Positions 33,119-42,023 are shown, numbered from the stretch's first letter. The stretch is 42,135 bases of DNA from an uncultured Bacillota bacterium (GCA_945867665.1 CAMBIR010000003.1:82757-124891), one strand, 5' to 3'. Made by a program: numbers and translations. Notes: generated by a model from the letters alone, not told the origin.

Positions 33119-35668
33119 CTAATCTTTAAACCATTTTACTAACAATGGCTTAATCAATTCGTAAATAAATATCGCCATAAAATTTATTATAAATACAACT
33201 AATATCAAACCAATATTTATTGATGTTATGCTGATTAATTTACCAACTGGTGTAATAAACACTATAAGTTCAATTAAAAGTATCAATAGTAATCCATAAT
33301 TCATGACTTTGTTAGAAAATAATCCTTGTTTAACAATTGATTGTTTTAAATTTCTACAAGATAATGAATAAACAATTTCTTGCACAACCATCGAAAGAAG
33401 AGCTAAAGACATAGCAGTTTCTTGCCCATACGTTTTTAAACTAATAAAATAAGTAAGAACCACAAATATAGTTTCAATGATAGCTGAAGATGCTATGCAA
33501 GATTTTATAAATGGTGTAAATAATGGCTTATTAATACCCCGTGGTTTTTTATTCATTATATCATTTTCACTTTCTTCAAAAGATAAGCATATACTAGGAA
33601 TAGAATCAGTTACCAAATCAATAAATAAAATATAAATCGGTAATAGAATGGTTGTTTTAACAAGTAACCCTATTATAATAGTAAATATTTCAGCAAAATT
33701 ACTTGATAATGAAAATACAATATTATTTCTGATGTTATTATATATTCTTCTTCCCTCTTCAACAGCAACAACTATTGTTGAAAAAGAATCATCCATTAAT
33801 ACTATGTCAGAAGCTGACTTTGTAACATCAGTACCTGTAATCCCCATTCCAACACCTACATGAGCATCTTTAATAGCCGGAGCATCATTTACTCCATCTC
33901 CAGTCATCGCTACTATTTTTCCACTATTTTGAAGTGCAAAAACAATTCTTTCTTTATGAGATGGATTAACTCTTGCATAAACCGAATATTGTTTAACAAT
34001 ATCTTCCAGTTCCTTATCATTATATTTATCAAGTTCGCTTCCAAGTATTGCTTCACCATCATTACTTATAATTCCAACATCTTTGGCAATAGCAACTGCT
34101 GTGTCTATAGAATCCCCTGTAATCATTATTGGCCTAATACCAGCATTTTTACATAAAAGTACACTTTTCTTAACACTTTCTCTAGGTGGATCTATCATTC
34201 CCAAAATACCGGCAAAAGATAAATTATTTTCCTCTTTTTCTAATTCTTTAATATCTTTTGGTATATAATCTAACTTTTTATAAGCAAACCCTAAAGTTCT
34301 TAAAGCATTTTTAGAAAGCTTCTTAACTTTACCTAAAACTTCTTGTTTTCCAGTCTTAGATAAATCTAACTTTTCAATTAAAGAATCCATACTACCTTTA
34401 CATAATATATAAACATCATTATCAATTCTATTTAAAGTAGTAAACAGCTTTCTATCACTATCAAAAGGTATATCTAATATTCTCTCACATTTTTTTCTCA
34501 ATTTAAGAGAATCAATTTTTTTATTATATAAATAATCATACAAACAGGTTTCTGTAGGATCACCTACATATTTATCTTCATAAATAAGACCGTCATTGCA
34601 AAGAGCACATATATAATTAAGCATATTTTCATCTATTACATATTCTTCTTTAACAGTCATTTTATTTTGCGTTATAGTACCTGTCTTATCAGAACAAATA
34701 ATATCTATTGCTCCAAGTGTTTCTACAGCTTGCATTTGTTTTACTACTGTTTTCTTTTTTGCCAAATTAGATATTCCAACGGATAATGTTATTGTAATTA
34801 CAGTTGGCAATCCCTCTGGAATAGCAGCCACTGCGAGTGATGAGCATAGCATTATAATTTCAAGTATTGTATATTTATTAATTAAAGCTAAAATAAATAT
34901 AAAAATTAAAATAATAAATACTATAAATGTAATTTTTTTAGAAAGTTCTTTTATCTTTAATTGTAATGGTGTTTCTATTCTATCATTTTCATTTAATGAT
35001 AATGCAATCTTACCTATCTCAGTATTTTTCCCAGTACTTATAACTATACCAGTACATTTTCCATTAGTAATGCTTGTTCCTAAAAAAAGTATATTTTTTT
35101 GTTCTTGAAGAATTAAATTTTCTTTTAAAACATTAGCATTTTTTTGAACAGGAACACTTTCACCAGTTAGTGCTGATTCATCTACTTTTAAATTTTCACA
35201 TGAAAGTATTCTAATATCAGCAGGAACAGTTTCCCCGGATTCTAAATATATTATATCTCCTGGAACCAATTCTTTGGTGTTTATTACTATTATTTTGTCA
35301 TTTCTTTTAACTTTACAAGTACTAGTTTCATATTTTTTTAAATCTTTTAATATTAAGGCAGCTTTTTCTTCTTGTATAAATCCAACAATAGCATTTATAA
35401 AAACTACAAAAAGAATTACTATAGTATCAGTATATTCATGAGAATAAAAATACCCATAAAAATATAAAAGCAATGCAACTACTAACAATATGATAATCAT
35501 AGTATCATTAAATTGTTTTAAAAATCTTAAAATCCAAGGTGTTTTCTTTTTATTCAGAATAATATTTTGTCCATAATCATTTAATCTTTTCTCCGTTTCT
35601 TTACTATCTAATCCATCTATACTGCTATTTAAAGTTTTAAATATTTCCTCTTCATTTTTAGAATACAT
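33119..35668 (-). CDS. P-type Ca2+-transporting ATPase (type II)
   Basis: ATP-driven cation pump. The N-terminus holds a cation-ATPase_N domain; the actuator motif is DESALTGESVPVQ, M4 has AIPEGLPTVIT (Ca site Glu), the phosphorylation site is CSDKTGTITQNK, the hinge MTGDGVNDAPAIKDA, and M6 carries LFIDLVTDSIPS with Thr-Asp of the second Ca site. These M4 and M6 motifs favour Ca2+ over Na+/K+ or heavy metals. 849 residues and 10 spans fit PMR1/SERCA-like bacterial pumps. Strong ribosome site AAAGGAGAG; a TATAAT promoter lies just in front. The 4Fe-4S membrane gene follows. The roughly 280 bp before the gene hold only the promoter and AT-rich sequence. Confidence 0.95.
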   Translation of the reverse strand: MYSKNEEEIFKTLNSSIDGLDSKETEKRLNDYGQNIILNKKKTPWILRFLKQFNDTMIIILLVVALLLYFYGYFYSHEYTDTIVILFVVFINAIVGFIQEEKAALILKDLKKYETSTCKVKRNDKIIVINTKELVPGDIIYLESGETVPADIRILSCENLKVDESALTGESVPVQKNANVLKENLILQEQKNILFLGTSITNGKCTGIVISTGKNTEIGKIALSLNENDRIETPLQLKIKELSKKITFIVFIILIFIFILALINKYTILEIIMLCSSLAVAAIPEGLPTVITITLSVGISNLAKKKTVVKQMQAVETLGAIDIICSDKTGTITQNKMTVKEEYVIDENMLNYICALCNDGLIYEDKYVGDPTETCLYDYLYNKKIDSLKLRKKCERILDIPFDSDRKLFTTLNRIDNDVYILCKGSMDSLIEKLDLSKTGKQEVLGKVKKLSKNALRTLGFAYKKLDYIPKDIKELEKEENNLSFAGILGMIDPPRESVKKSVLLCKNAGIRPIMITGDSIDTAVAIAKDVGIISNDGEAILGSELDKYNDKELEDIVKQYSVYARVNPSHKERIVFALQNSGKIVAMTGDGVNDAPAIKDAHVGVGMGITGTDVTKSASDIVLMDDSFSTIVVAVEEGRRIYNNIRNNIVFSLSSNFAEIFTIIIGLLVKTTILLPIYILFIDLVTDSIPSICLSFEESENDIMNKKPRGINKPLFTPFIKSCIASSAIIETIFVVLTYFISLKTYGQETAMSLALLSMVVQEIVYSLSCRNLKQSIVKQGLFSNKVMNYGLLLILLIELIVFITPVGKLISITSINIGLILVVFIINFMAIFIYELIKPLLVKWFKD

Positions 35669-35691
35669 TTTTATCTCTCCTTTTTCCCTAT

Positions 35692-35719
35692 ATTATAATC
35701 ATTGTTTTGCTTCTTCAAA
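35692..35719 (-). promoter_or_regulatory. Promoter of the P-ATPase gene
   Basis: Minus-strand TTTGAA, 16-bp spacer, TATAAT. The -10 is perfect, the -35 weaker; it lies close to the ribosome site. Confidence 0.5.
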
Positions 35720-35946
35720 TTCATTTTTTGATTATATTTTTCTCATATTTAAAATGTTATACATTTTATATCACCTTCACCTTTAAAAGAATTTGTGTAT
35801 TCAATCTTTACTGTTTTTCCAAGTTTTTATTATTCAGAAAAACAGTTTACAATTCTAGCATATTATTTTTAATTTCTTCATTTATAATGATACCCATATT
35901 TCAGCAAATTACTATTTATCTTAAAAATTACTAAATTATAATTTAT

Positions 35947-36600
35947 TTAACTAATTCTATAATGCCCAACAATATCGTTGCGATATTCTAAAATATCTTC
36001 TTCATAATATCTTTGATAAAAATTAGCATGATGGATAATAAAATTTATTCCTTTTTTATTTCTATTATCGGATACTATTCCAATATGATTTTTAAATACA
36101 ACAATATCTCCACCTTGCCATTCTTTTATCTTATTAATATCAGTTGTTAAAGCAATTGCGTTATTATCTAAATATACTTTTAAATTTTGTACTCTTCTGA
36201 AATCAATATTTTTATCTATAACATCAATATCATATAAATTTTTATTTGTTTTTATATGTTCATTTACTAAATTCATTAAATCATAACCAGCATTTTTTAA
36301 TGCAAAAGCAACTACATCAGTACAAACTCCATATTCATCATCAGGATACCCTGTAGCATAGTATTTGCTCTTATATTTAGGGTTTGTTTTTATATAATCT
36401 TTTGCATTATTTAATATATCTATCTGATCATCTACACCATCATTATCTTTATCAATATTGCTTTTATAAGTTTGGATATTAAAATCTTTATTGGTATATT
36501 TTTTATGAGGAATGTAATTAAAATGATATAACCCATATAAAATAACAATGATTAATATTCCAAGTACTAAAATAATAATGGAAAGTATTCTCTTCCTCAT
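35947..36600 (-). CDS. DUF1287 family exported protein, NlpC/P60-like
   Basis: 217 residues with an N-terminal membrane anchor (about 5-25) and an extracytoplasmic domain of the DUF1287 type. Possible catalytic residues are Cys93 in GVCTDVVAFALKNAGYDL and the His of GGDIVVFKNHIGIVSD, the Cys-His pattern of NlpC/P60-like folds, followed by IIHHAN. Before it is a Ca-binding dockerin-like loop (DKDNDGVDDQID, residues 50-61). Family members are thought to act on the cell wall, but the reaction is unknown to me. The ribosome site is GTGGAGGAT. No co-transcribed partner is visible. Confidence 0.86.
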   Translation of the reverse strand: MRKRILSIIILVLGILIIVILYGLYHFNYIPHKKYTNKDFNIQTYKSNIDKDNDGVDDQIDILNNAKDYIKTNPKYKSKYYATGYPDDEYGVCTDVVAFALKNAGYDLMNLVNEHIKTNKNLYDIDVIDKNIDFRRVQNLKVYLDNNAIALTTDINKIKEWQGGDIVVFKNHIGIVSDNRNKKGINFIIHHANFYQRYYEEDILEYRNDIVGHYRIS

Positions 36601-36650
36601 ATATCCTCCACTTTAGTAAGTTACTATTTTTTTAAATCAAATTACTATTA

Positions 36651-36677
36651 TTCTAATTAATTATTAAATTGTAATTT
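36651..36677 (-). repeat. 27-bp intergenic motif, copy A
   Basis: Matches 39177-39203 with one difference (the Y in TTCTAATTAATTAYTAAAT, then TGTAATTT). A shorter related stretch lies at 35927-35945. All are in spacers of the same 3.5-kb region. Confidence 0.5.
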
Positions 36678-36725
36678 ATCAAAATGATTATAACACAAAT
36701 TACAACAATTTTTAAGTTATTTTGA

Positions 36726-36755
36726 AAATGAGAGTCTCTTCCTAGACTCTCATTT
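36726..36755 (-). terminator. Terminator-like hairpin after the GntR-ABC operon
   Basis: Perfect 12-bp stem AAATGAGAGTCT/AGACTCTCATTT with loop AGGAAG. The T tail is short on both strands, so it may be a weak terminator or an end-stabilising hairpin. Confidence 0.6.
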
Positions 36756-36830
36756 ATTACAAAAAAAATCATCTTATCTGATGGTGAGAAAGTAAATAAA
36801 CTTACTCCTGTAATTGTTGCAACAAATAAA

Positions 36831-36935
36831 TTATTGCGAACGATTCGTTTTTTTGTTAGTTTCTACTTGCTCTTTCAATTCTTCTTGTGTCATTTCGCGT
36901 AATTTTTTTCCATCATAAGATAATTTCCTATTCAT
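36831..36935 (-). CDS. Possible 34-aa small protein
   Basis: Reads MNRKLSYDGKKLREMTQEEL then KEQVETNKKTNRSQ. It is hydrophilic and helix-like, with a weak ribosome site (GAAAGAG). The frame is open for about 25 codons upstream, so it may be the tail of a degraded gene. No family recognised. Confidence 0.3.
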   Translation of the reverse strand: MNRKLSYDGKKLREMTQEELKEQVETNKKTNRSQ

Positions 36936-37005
36936 AATGATTTCTCTTTCAAAAAGGGTTTTGTTTAGAGTTACTTTATATAAACTACTTTTGTAGGTTA
37001 CATTC

Positions 37006-37638
37006 TTAAAATTCTTTATTTTGATATATTTTGCTTGATATTAGATATGAAATACCTAATAATATTATATAAATTATCGGAATAGCTATAAGTAAATAGT
37101 TATCTAATTTATTTATTATATTTATAATAGGTGTCATATCTATAAATTGAGCAATTAAAGTTCCTATCCCTGCTATTCCAAATACTACTGCAAATAATAT
37201 TATTCTTCCATTTGTAGCCCCAAATTTGAAAACTATTGGATAAAGTAAAGAAATTATAATAACACTTGATAACATCGTTCCCATTAGTGATGAAATGATT
37301 TCATCTAAATTTATGCTATTTGTTTTTATGTAACTGATTCCTATTCCTATAGAAAAAGCAACGACTGCTAATATAATCATTAAAATTATTGAAGCTATAT
37401 ATTTGGCTCTAACTACATTTTTTCTCCCATTTGGCAGAGTTACTGCATAAGAGTTCCAATTGTTAAAATCATCATAACTAAATGTTGATAGAAATAATAT
37501 TATTCCAATTAGCGGGATTATAAATGTAACATCAAGTGTGCCTTGAAATGCCAACATTATATATATTACAAATATAATTATCATTGATTTTAAATTTGCT
37601 TTTATAAGTAAAAAATCTTTTTTTATTAAACCTAACAT
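37006..37638 (-). CDS. ABC-2 type permease of the GntR-linked exporter
   Basis: 210-residue membrane protein with about six spans (for example MIIIFVIYIMLAFQ, ISSLMGTMLSSVIIISLLYP, LIAIPIIYIILLGISYLIS). Its N-terminus (MLGLIKKDFLLIKANLKS) and its place after a GntR-type regulator and an ATPase match the ABC2_membrane_5 / YtrC-like permeases. It overlaps the ATPase gene by 7 bp. The substrate is unknown; relatives respond to cell-wall antibiotics or lantibiotics. Confidence 0.88.
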   Translation of the reverse strand: MLGLIKKDFLLIKANLKSMIIIFVIYIMLAFQGTLDVTFIIPLIGIILFLSTFSYDDFNNWNSYAVTLPNGRKNVVRAKYIASIILMIILAVVAFSIGIGISYIKTNSINLDEIISSLMGTMLSSVIIISLLYPIVFKFGATNGRIILFAVVFGIAGIGTLIAQFIDMTPIINIINKLDNYLLIAIPIIYIILLGISYLISSKIYQNKEF

Positions 37639-38498
37639 ATCTTTTCCCCCTTAATTACTAATACCATTAAATCTTCTAGTGTAATTTTATCTATTACGCA
37701 ATTATGATATTTTTTACTTGCTTGTTTTTTATCATTAACTAATATCTCATAAGCATATTTTGTTTTTTTATATGCGATAATATCTTTTTTATCAATATTT
37801 GAGAAATAATCAATATCACATTTTAAAATGCCATAGTTATCAATTATCTCATCTCTTGACTTTTGTAACACCTTTTTTCCTTTATCAATAAATATAATCT
37901 CATCTGCTATACGCTCTAAATCACTTGTTATATGTGTTGATAATAATATCGAATGCTCTTCATCTTCTATAAATTTTTGTAATACCTCTAATACTTCAGA
38001 TCTAACAACTGGATCTAATGCACTTGTTGGCTCATCTAATATTAGTAGTTTTGATTTATGGGAAATAGCTGTCACTATTTCTAACTTTTTTCTCATTCCT
38101 TTTGACATTGATTTTAAAGGTTTATTTTCTGGTAAATCAAACTCTTTTAAATAAGAAAAATACAATTTGCTATCCCAGTTTTTGTATATATCTTTCATAG
38201 AGTTATTTATATCTTTTGCATTTAATAATTCTGGAAAGAACATATTGTCCAAAACTACACCTATATCTTCTTTTATTACTTTTTCTTCTTTTTTATAGTC
38301 CTTTCCAAATATTTTTATTTCTCCACTATCAATCTTTATAATATTTAGTATCGACTTAATCAAAGTTGTTTTTCCTGCTCCATTTTCTCCAATAAGACCT
38401 ACAATAACCCCTTTTGGTATTGATATATCTATTTTACCAAGTTCAAATTTGTCATCATATTTCTTTTTTAAGTTTTTAATTTCAATAATATTTTCCAT
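37632..38498 (-). CDS. ABC exporter ATP-binding protein (YtrB-like)
   Basis: 288-residue ATPase with Walker A (GLIGENGAGKTTLI, about residue 33-46), the signature segment KSMSKGMRKKLEI, Walker B (LLILDEPTSALDP) and the switch His (LLSTHITSDLERIADE). The C-terminal 70 residues are extra, as in ATPases of the bacitracin/lantibiotic-type exporters. It begins next to the GntR stop; its ribosome site GGGGAGGAT lies in the end of that gene. It works with the permease downstream. Confidence 0.95.
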   Translation of the reverse strand: MENIIEIKNLKKKYDDKFELGKIDISIPKGVIVGLIGENGAGKTTLIKSILNIIKIDSGEIKIFGKDYKKEEKVIKEDIGVVLDNMFFPELLNAKDINNSMKDIYKNWDSKLYFSYLKEFDLPENKPLKSMSKGMRKKLEIVTAISHKSKLLILDEPTSALDPVVRSEVLEVLQKFIEDEEHSILLSTHITSDLERIADEIIFIDKGKKVLQKSRDEIIDNYGILKCDIDYFSNIDKKDIIAYKKTKYAYEILVNDKKQASKKYHNCVIDKITLEDLMVLVIKGEKIC

Positions 38499-38876
38499 TT
38501 ACTTATCCTCCCCATAAATCAATTTAAACATTTCAATTACATCGTTTTCATCTATCTCGAATCTATTGGAAATAGCAACTATTTTTTCTATATAATCTTC
38601 TATATCCTTTTGTGCTTGTTCTTTTGCAATTTCTGTATTTTTAGGTGCTACAAAAGTCCCTTTTCCTTGTATAGATTTTAAATATCCCTCTTTTTCTAAT
38701 TCATCATAGGCTTTTTTTATAGTCATAGCACTTATTTTTATATCTTGTGCTAATACTCTGATAGATGGTAATAGCTCATCTTCGTTCAGTTCTCCCTCTA
38801 GTATTTGATTTATAATAGTTTTTTTTATTTGTTCATATATCGGAACAGAACTACTATTACTAATAATCATCTTCAT
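38499..38876 (-). CDS. GntR-family regulator, YtrA subfamily
   Basis: 125-residue repressor with the winged-helix GntR domain (PIYEQIKKTIINQILEGEL, LLPSIRVLAQDIKISAMTIK, AYDELEKEGYLKSIQGKGTF) and a very short C-terminal helical part, the YtrA form. It is the first gene of the three-gene operon and very likely represses it: a perfect palindrome lies over the -10 of its own promoter. In relatives, repression is lifted by wall-active antibiotics; here the inducer is unknown. Ribosome site AAGGAG. Confidence 0.93.
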   Translation of the reverse strand: MKMIISNSSSVPIYEQIKKTIINQILEGELNEDELLPSIRVLAQDIKISAMTIKKAYDELEKEGYLKSIQGKGTFVAPKNTEIAKEQAQKDIEDYIEKIVAISNRFEIDENDVIEMFKLIYGEDK

Positions 38877-38890
38877 ATTATCGTCTCCTT

Positions 38891-38926
38891 GTTATACAGT
38901 GTATAACACCATATAACTCTTGTCAA
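38891..38926 (-). promoter_or_regulatory. Promoter and operator of the GntR-ABC operon
   Basis: Minus-strand TTGACA (38921-38926), 17-bp spacer, TACACT (38898-38903). The palindrome GTTATACAGTGTATAAC (38891-38907) has perfect 8-bp arms around one central base and covers the -10, as expected for a self-repressing YtrA-type regulator. Confidence 0.87.
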
Positions 38927-38952
38927 TATTTTTGTTAAAATTTTTATCTATG

Positions 38953-38989
38953 GGTACAAAAAAAAGCAGATATTCTCTGCTTTTCGTAC
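38953..38989 (-). terminator. Terminator before the GntR operon promoter
   Basis: Minus-strand stem AAAAGCAGA/TCTGCTTTT, loop GAATA, then four more T; outer bases GGTAC/GTACC may extend it. It ends transcription coming from the lipoprotein gene side. Confidence 0.78.
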
Positions 38990-38991
38990 CT

Positions 38992-39149
38992 CTATAAAAT
39001 TATAATCTTTTCCTTCATTGATATTTGTATGTTAAAAACGAATGATTTATATCAAACCCTAAAATATTTTTAATTTTCTCATAAGATAATTTATAATTTT
39101 CTTTATTATTATCTTTTAAATACTTCCATAATGGCTCATATTTACTCAC
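38992..39149 (-). pseudogene. Frame-shifted remnant of a small hypothetical gene
   Basis: A GTG start with AGAGG in front gives 44 codons: MSKYEPLWKYLKDNNKENYK, LSYEKIKNILGFDINHSFLT, YKYQ. The part PLWKYL...LSYEKIKNILG...HSFLTYK looks like the start of a small family of about 65-70 residues that I recall only as hypothetical proteins. After the stop, another frame reads ISMKEKIIIL, which fits the usual end of that family, so about a dozen codons seem deleted with a frame change. The function is unknown. A real 44-aa protein remains possible. Confidence 0.45.
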
Positions 39150-39176
39150 TATTAACGCCTCTCAAAACTCCTATTT

Positions 39177-39203
39177 TTCTAATTAATTACTAAATTGTAA
39201 TTT
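39177..39203 (-). repeat. 27-bp intergenic motif, copy B
   Basis: Matches 36651-36677 with one difference. It ends just before the stop codon of the lipoprotein gene. Confidence 0.5.
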
Positions 39204-39207
39204 GTAA

Positions 39208-39816
39208 TTATTTCAATACTTCATTTAGTTCTTTTAATGATAGTCCTCTAATCAAAATATTATTATCCTTTTCATCAATAACAAACTTCATTAGTTTATT
39301 TATTGCCTTATAATAATCTATATCTCCTAAAACTCCATTATTAGTTGTACTTACAAGCATTAATTTCCATTCATCAACTTCTGTATCATCAATTTTATAT
39401 AATGCCCTAGGATTCTTCGTAAGTGAAGTTAAGGTATTTTCTGTTAGTGCAAATGCACCAAACGGCTTACCATCTTTTCCTTTATAAAATTTCGGATTTC
39501 CTATATAAGCATTTTTCCAATCAAGTTCAATTTCTTTACTTTCTTTTGCTGAAAGTTGAAAAACTGGCATATTGAAATATAATTCTGCATTTATTTTATG
39601 CCATTCCCCATCTTTTTTAATCTCTATTTCATATGGACTTCCATATTGAAAATTTTTATCACTATAATTAGTTAAAACTAAAGTTGCACTTTTATTTGTT
39701 AATGTTCCTTCTTTAATAGTCATTATAACATCATTTTGTGAAACCTTGATATCAGACTTATCTCCTATATCCAATTCATTTTTTTGTTTTCCACAACATG
39801 TCACTCCTAAAGCCAT
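39208..39816 (-). CDS. Exported lipoprotein-like protein with Ig-like domain; true start probably upstream
   Basis: 202 residues from the first ATG. NKSATLVLTNYSDKNFQYGS and PYEIEIKKDGEWHKI form a beta-rich Ig-like domain of a type common in Firmicutes lipoproteins; a C-terminal part (about 140-200) is unassigned. The ATG at 39816 falls in the middle of a signal peptide and has no well-spaced ribosome site. Thirteen codons earlier, at 39853-39855, an ATA stands six bases behind GGAGG, and reading from there gives a complete lipoprotein signal (KKKLLIIFLCGVMALGVTCC). So translation may begin at ATA, or the start codon has mutated. The protein would be anchored outside the membrane. The function is unknown. 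Confidence 0.72.
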   Translation of the reverse strand: MALGVTCCGKQKNELDIGDKSDIKVSQNDVIMTIKEGTLTNKSATLVLTNYSDKNFQYGSPYEIEIKKDGEWHKINAELYFNMPVFQLSAKESKEIELDWKNAYIGNPKFYKGKDGKPFGAFALTENTLTSLTKNPRALYKIDDTEVDEWKLMLVSTTNNGVLGDIDYYKAINKLMKFVIDEKDNNILIRGLSLKELNEVLK

Positions 39817-40002
39817 AACTCCACACAGGAAAATAATAAGTAATTTCTTTTTTATCGTCTTCCTCCATTAAAAAATTATTTTTAGATTTTATTTTTATAA
39901 TCTTATCTAATTTTTAGTTTATCAGTTTTCTTTATTTTGTCAAACGCCATAACCTACTTTTTTCTATAAAATAAGTACTTTTCTATGTCAGTACTTTATA
40001 TA

Positions 40003-40040
40003 CAAAAAAATGAAACACCCAAATTAAGATGTCTCATTTT
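40003..40040 (-). terminator. Terminator of the oleate hydratase gene
   Basis: Minus-strand stem AATGAGACATC/GGTGTTTCATT (two G-U pairs), followed by a T run, just after the stop codon. Confidence 0.72.
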
Positions 40041-40046
40041 TCTTTT

Positions 40047-41840
40047 CTACTCTTTAAATAAACCACTTTCTTTTAATAGAAGTTCTAAGTCTGTTCCTTT
40101 TACTTTTTTCTCCAAGATTTTGATGGCTTGTTTTTCTGCAAATGTTAAAGGAAGTTCATCTACTGATTTTTTATCTACTGCATAGAAGCAAGCTTTTAAT
40201 AATTCTCGAACATCATATTTACTTCCCCATACTTCTGGTACAGCTCTATCAACTTTAAGTAGTGTATATACAGCTTCCATACCTGTTCGAATAGAATATT
40301 CGGTTGTAAAGATTGTATCTCTAGGTGTTTCTGCAAATTGACCAATAAAGGCAAAATTAACTGCGTCTTTTGGCACGACAAGTGGTCTATCTTTTTCTTC
40401 TCTTGGTTGGAAGAAAGCGTTAATGTATGGCATATAGCAAGTTGTGGTGTTACATTTATTAGCATATTCTTCAATCTTATCTGTTGGTATTCCAATATGA
40501 TATAACCATTCTTCACATACTTCACGACCAGTACAATTTCTAATTGGTTTTTTTACAAAATTTCCTTCACGATTAGTATTTAGAGCATATACCCATACTA
40601 ATACACTATTTTTCTTTTGGGATTTAAATTGTGGTTGGCGATTGATTGTCCAAGACAAATACCAATTTTCCATACTATCTTTTACAGTTACAATTCCTCC
40701 TGTGGTTACCTTTCCTTCTCTAGGATCTCTTTTGCAAATATTAATGATATGTTTAATTATTTCTTCATCACTTACTTCAATTGTAGCACTCATCCAGTTG
40801 GTTTCATCCGTATTACTGCAGAATTTATCTGGATTTCCAAATTCACCATTGGTAGCTTGAGATGCAATATTTTTCCATAAGTTCCAAGATTCTCCTTCTC
40901 CATTCTTAATTTTCGATAAATCTGGTATTGTATTTTGATCTCCATAGCAAGAAGTATCTGTACAACAACCATTGGTAATAAAGACTAAGTCGTTTTCTGT
41001 TAAGATAAATTCTTTTTCTTGACCTTCTTTTTCATAAATGATTTTGGTCGCCACTTTTTTCTCTTCTTTATTATTAAATATCACATTTTTAACATCTATA
41101 CCATATTCAATTTTTACGCCATGATTTTCTAAATATTTTGTTAGTGGTAAAATCATGGATTCATATTGATTATATTTTGTAAAACGTAGAGCTGAAAAAT
41201 CTGGTAAGCCATCAATATGATGAACATATCGACATAAATATCTTTTCATTTCTAAAGCAGAAGACCATTTTTGAAAAGCAAACATAGTCTGCCAATATAG
41301 CCAAAAGTTTGTCTCCCAAAAAGAGTCTGGTAGGACATCAGAGATTTTTTTATTTTCTAAATCTTCTTCTTTAGTAATAAATAATTTCGATAACGCTAAT
41401 GCTGATTTTTTATCTAGTTTAAATAAATTATCCGTATGAGCATCTTCTCCACAATTGATTGTGGCTCGGCAAAGAGAATAATTTGGATCATGTTTATTTA
41501 ACCAGTAATATTCATCTAATACCGAAACCTCTGGTGTTTCTATAGAGGGAACGCTTCTAAACATATCCCACATACATTCAAAGTGGTTATCCATCTCCCT
41601 TCCCCCACGCATATAAAATCCTTTGGTAACGTCTCTTCTTCCATCACAAGAGCCACCTGCTAAGTCTAATTTTTCTAATAAATGGATATTTTCTCCCTTC
41701 ATTTGTCCATCTCTTACAAGATAGAACGCTGCTGAAAGTCCTGCTAGACCAGTTCCAATAATATAGGCAGACTTTTTATCTACACCAATTGGCTTCTCTG
41801 GACGAGCAAAAGCCTCATATGTTCCAGCACCATAATACAT
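40047..41840 (-). CDS. ohyA: Oleate hydratase (myosin-cross-reactive antigen family)
   Basis: FAD enzyme that adds water to the cis-9 double bond of oleic and related acids, giving 10-hydroxy fatty acids; found in many gut and skin bacteria, where it detoxifies host fatty acids. Visible: MYYGAGTYEAFARPEKPIGV at the start, the FAD motif AYIIGTGLAGLSAAFYLVRDG, GENIHLLEKLDLAGGS, MRGGREMDNHFECMWDMF with the catalytic Glu region, and DTIFTTEYSIRTGMEAVY near the end. Length of about 597 is normal. The start at 41840 follows GGAGGGAT; an in-frame ATG 14 codons earlier has no such site. Single-gene unit. Confidence 0.95.
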   Translation of the reverse strand: MYYGAGTYEAFARPEKPIGVDKKSAYIIGTGLAGLSAAFYLVRDGQMKGENIHLLEKLDLAGGSCDGRRDVTKGFYMRGGREMDNHFECMWDMFRSVPSIETPEVSVLDEYYWLNKHDPNYSLCRATINCGEDAHTDNLFKLDKKSALALSKLFITKEEDLENKKISDVLPDSFWETNFWLYWQTMFAFQKWSSALEMKRYLCRYVHHIDGLPDFSALRFTKYNQYESMILPLTKYLENHGVKIEYGIDVKNVIFNNKEEKKVATKIIYEKEGQEKEFILTENDLVFITNGCCTDTSCYGDQNTIPDLSKIKNGEGESWNLWKNIASQATNGEFGNPDKFCSNTDETNWMSATIEVSDEEIIKHIINICKRDPREGKVTTGGIVTVKDSMENWYLSWTINRQPQFKSQKKNSVLVWVYALNTNREGNFVKKPIRNCTGREVCEEWLYHIGIPTDKIEEYANKCNTTTCYMPYINAFFQPREEKDRPLVVPKDAVNFAFIGQFAETPRDTIFTTEYSIRTGMEAVYTLLKVDRAVPEVWGSKYDVRELLKACFYAVDKKSVDELPLTFAEKQAIKILEKKVKGTDLELLLKESGLFKE

Positions 41841-42023
41841 ATTTATCCCTCCTTTATGATTAACAAAGTTCATTATAATCATTTTTATTATTTTCTACAA
41901 TCTACAAATTTTTATACTTGTTAGAAAATAAACTTATTTATAGTTTTAGAGGAATATTAATACGAAAATAAAAAAATGTTTATTATAGTAATTTTACATA
42001 TATGAATACATATTTTAGTAAAA

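Larger units (their letters stand above)
36601..37005. other. 405-bp intergenic region
   Basis: Between the DUF1287 gene and the ABC permease gene. It holds a short shared motif (36651-36677), a strong hairpin (36726-36755) and a possible 34-codon ORF (36831-36935). The frame of that ORF stays open upstream into the end of the permease gene, so the stretch could be a gene remnant. Nothing else is visible. Confidence 0.5.

Noticed and set aside
33648..34268. Plus-strand open frames inside the P-type ATPase gene
   Set aside because: They mirror conserved ATPase motifs on the other strand; the minus-strand protein is certain.
35707..35934. 75-codon plus-strand frame upstream of the P-ATPase
   Set aside because: Phe/Ile/Tyr-rich low-complexity translation of AT-rich spacer that overlaps the pump's promoter; no ribosome site.
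40617..40972. Overlapping short frames within oleate hydratase on both strands
   Set aside because: They lie inside strongly conserved enzyme sequence and have no start signals.
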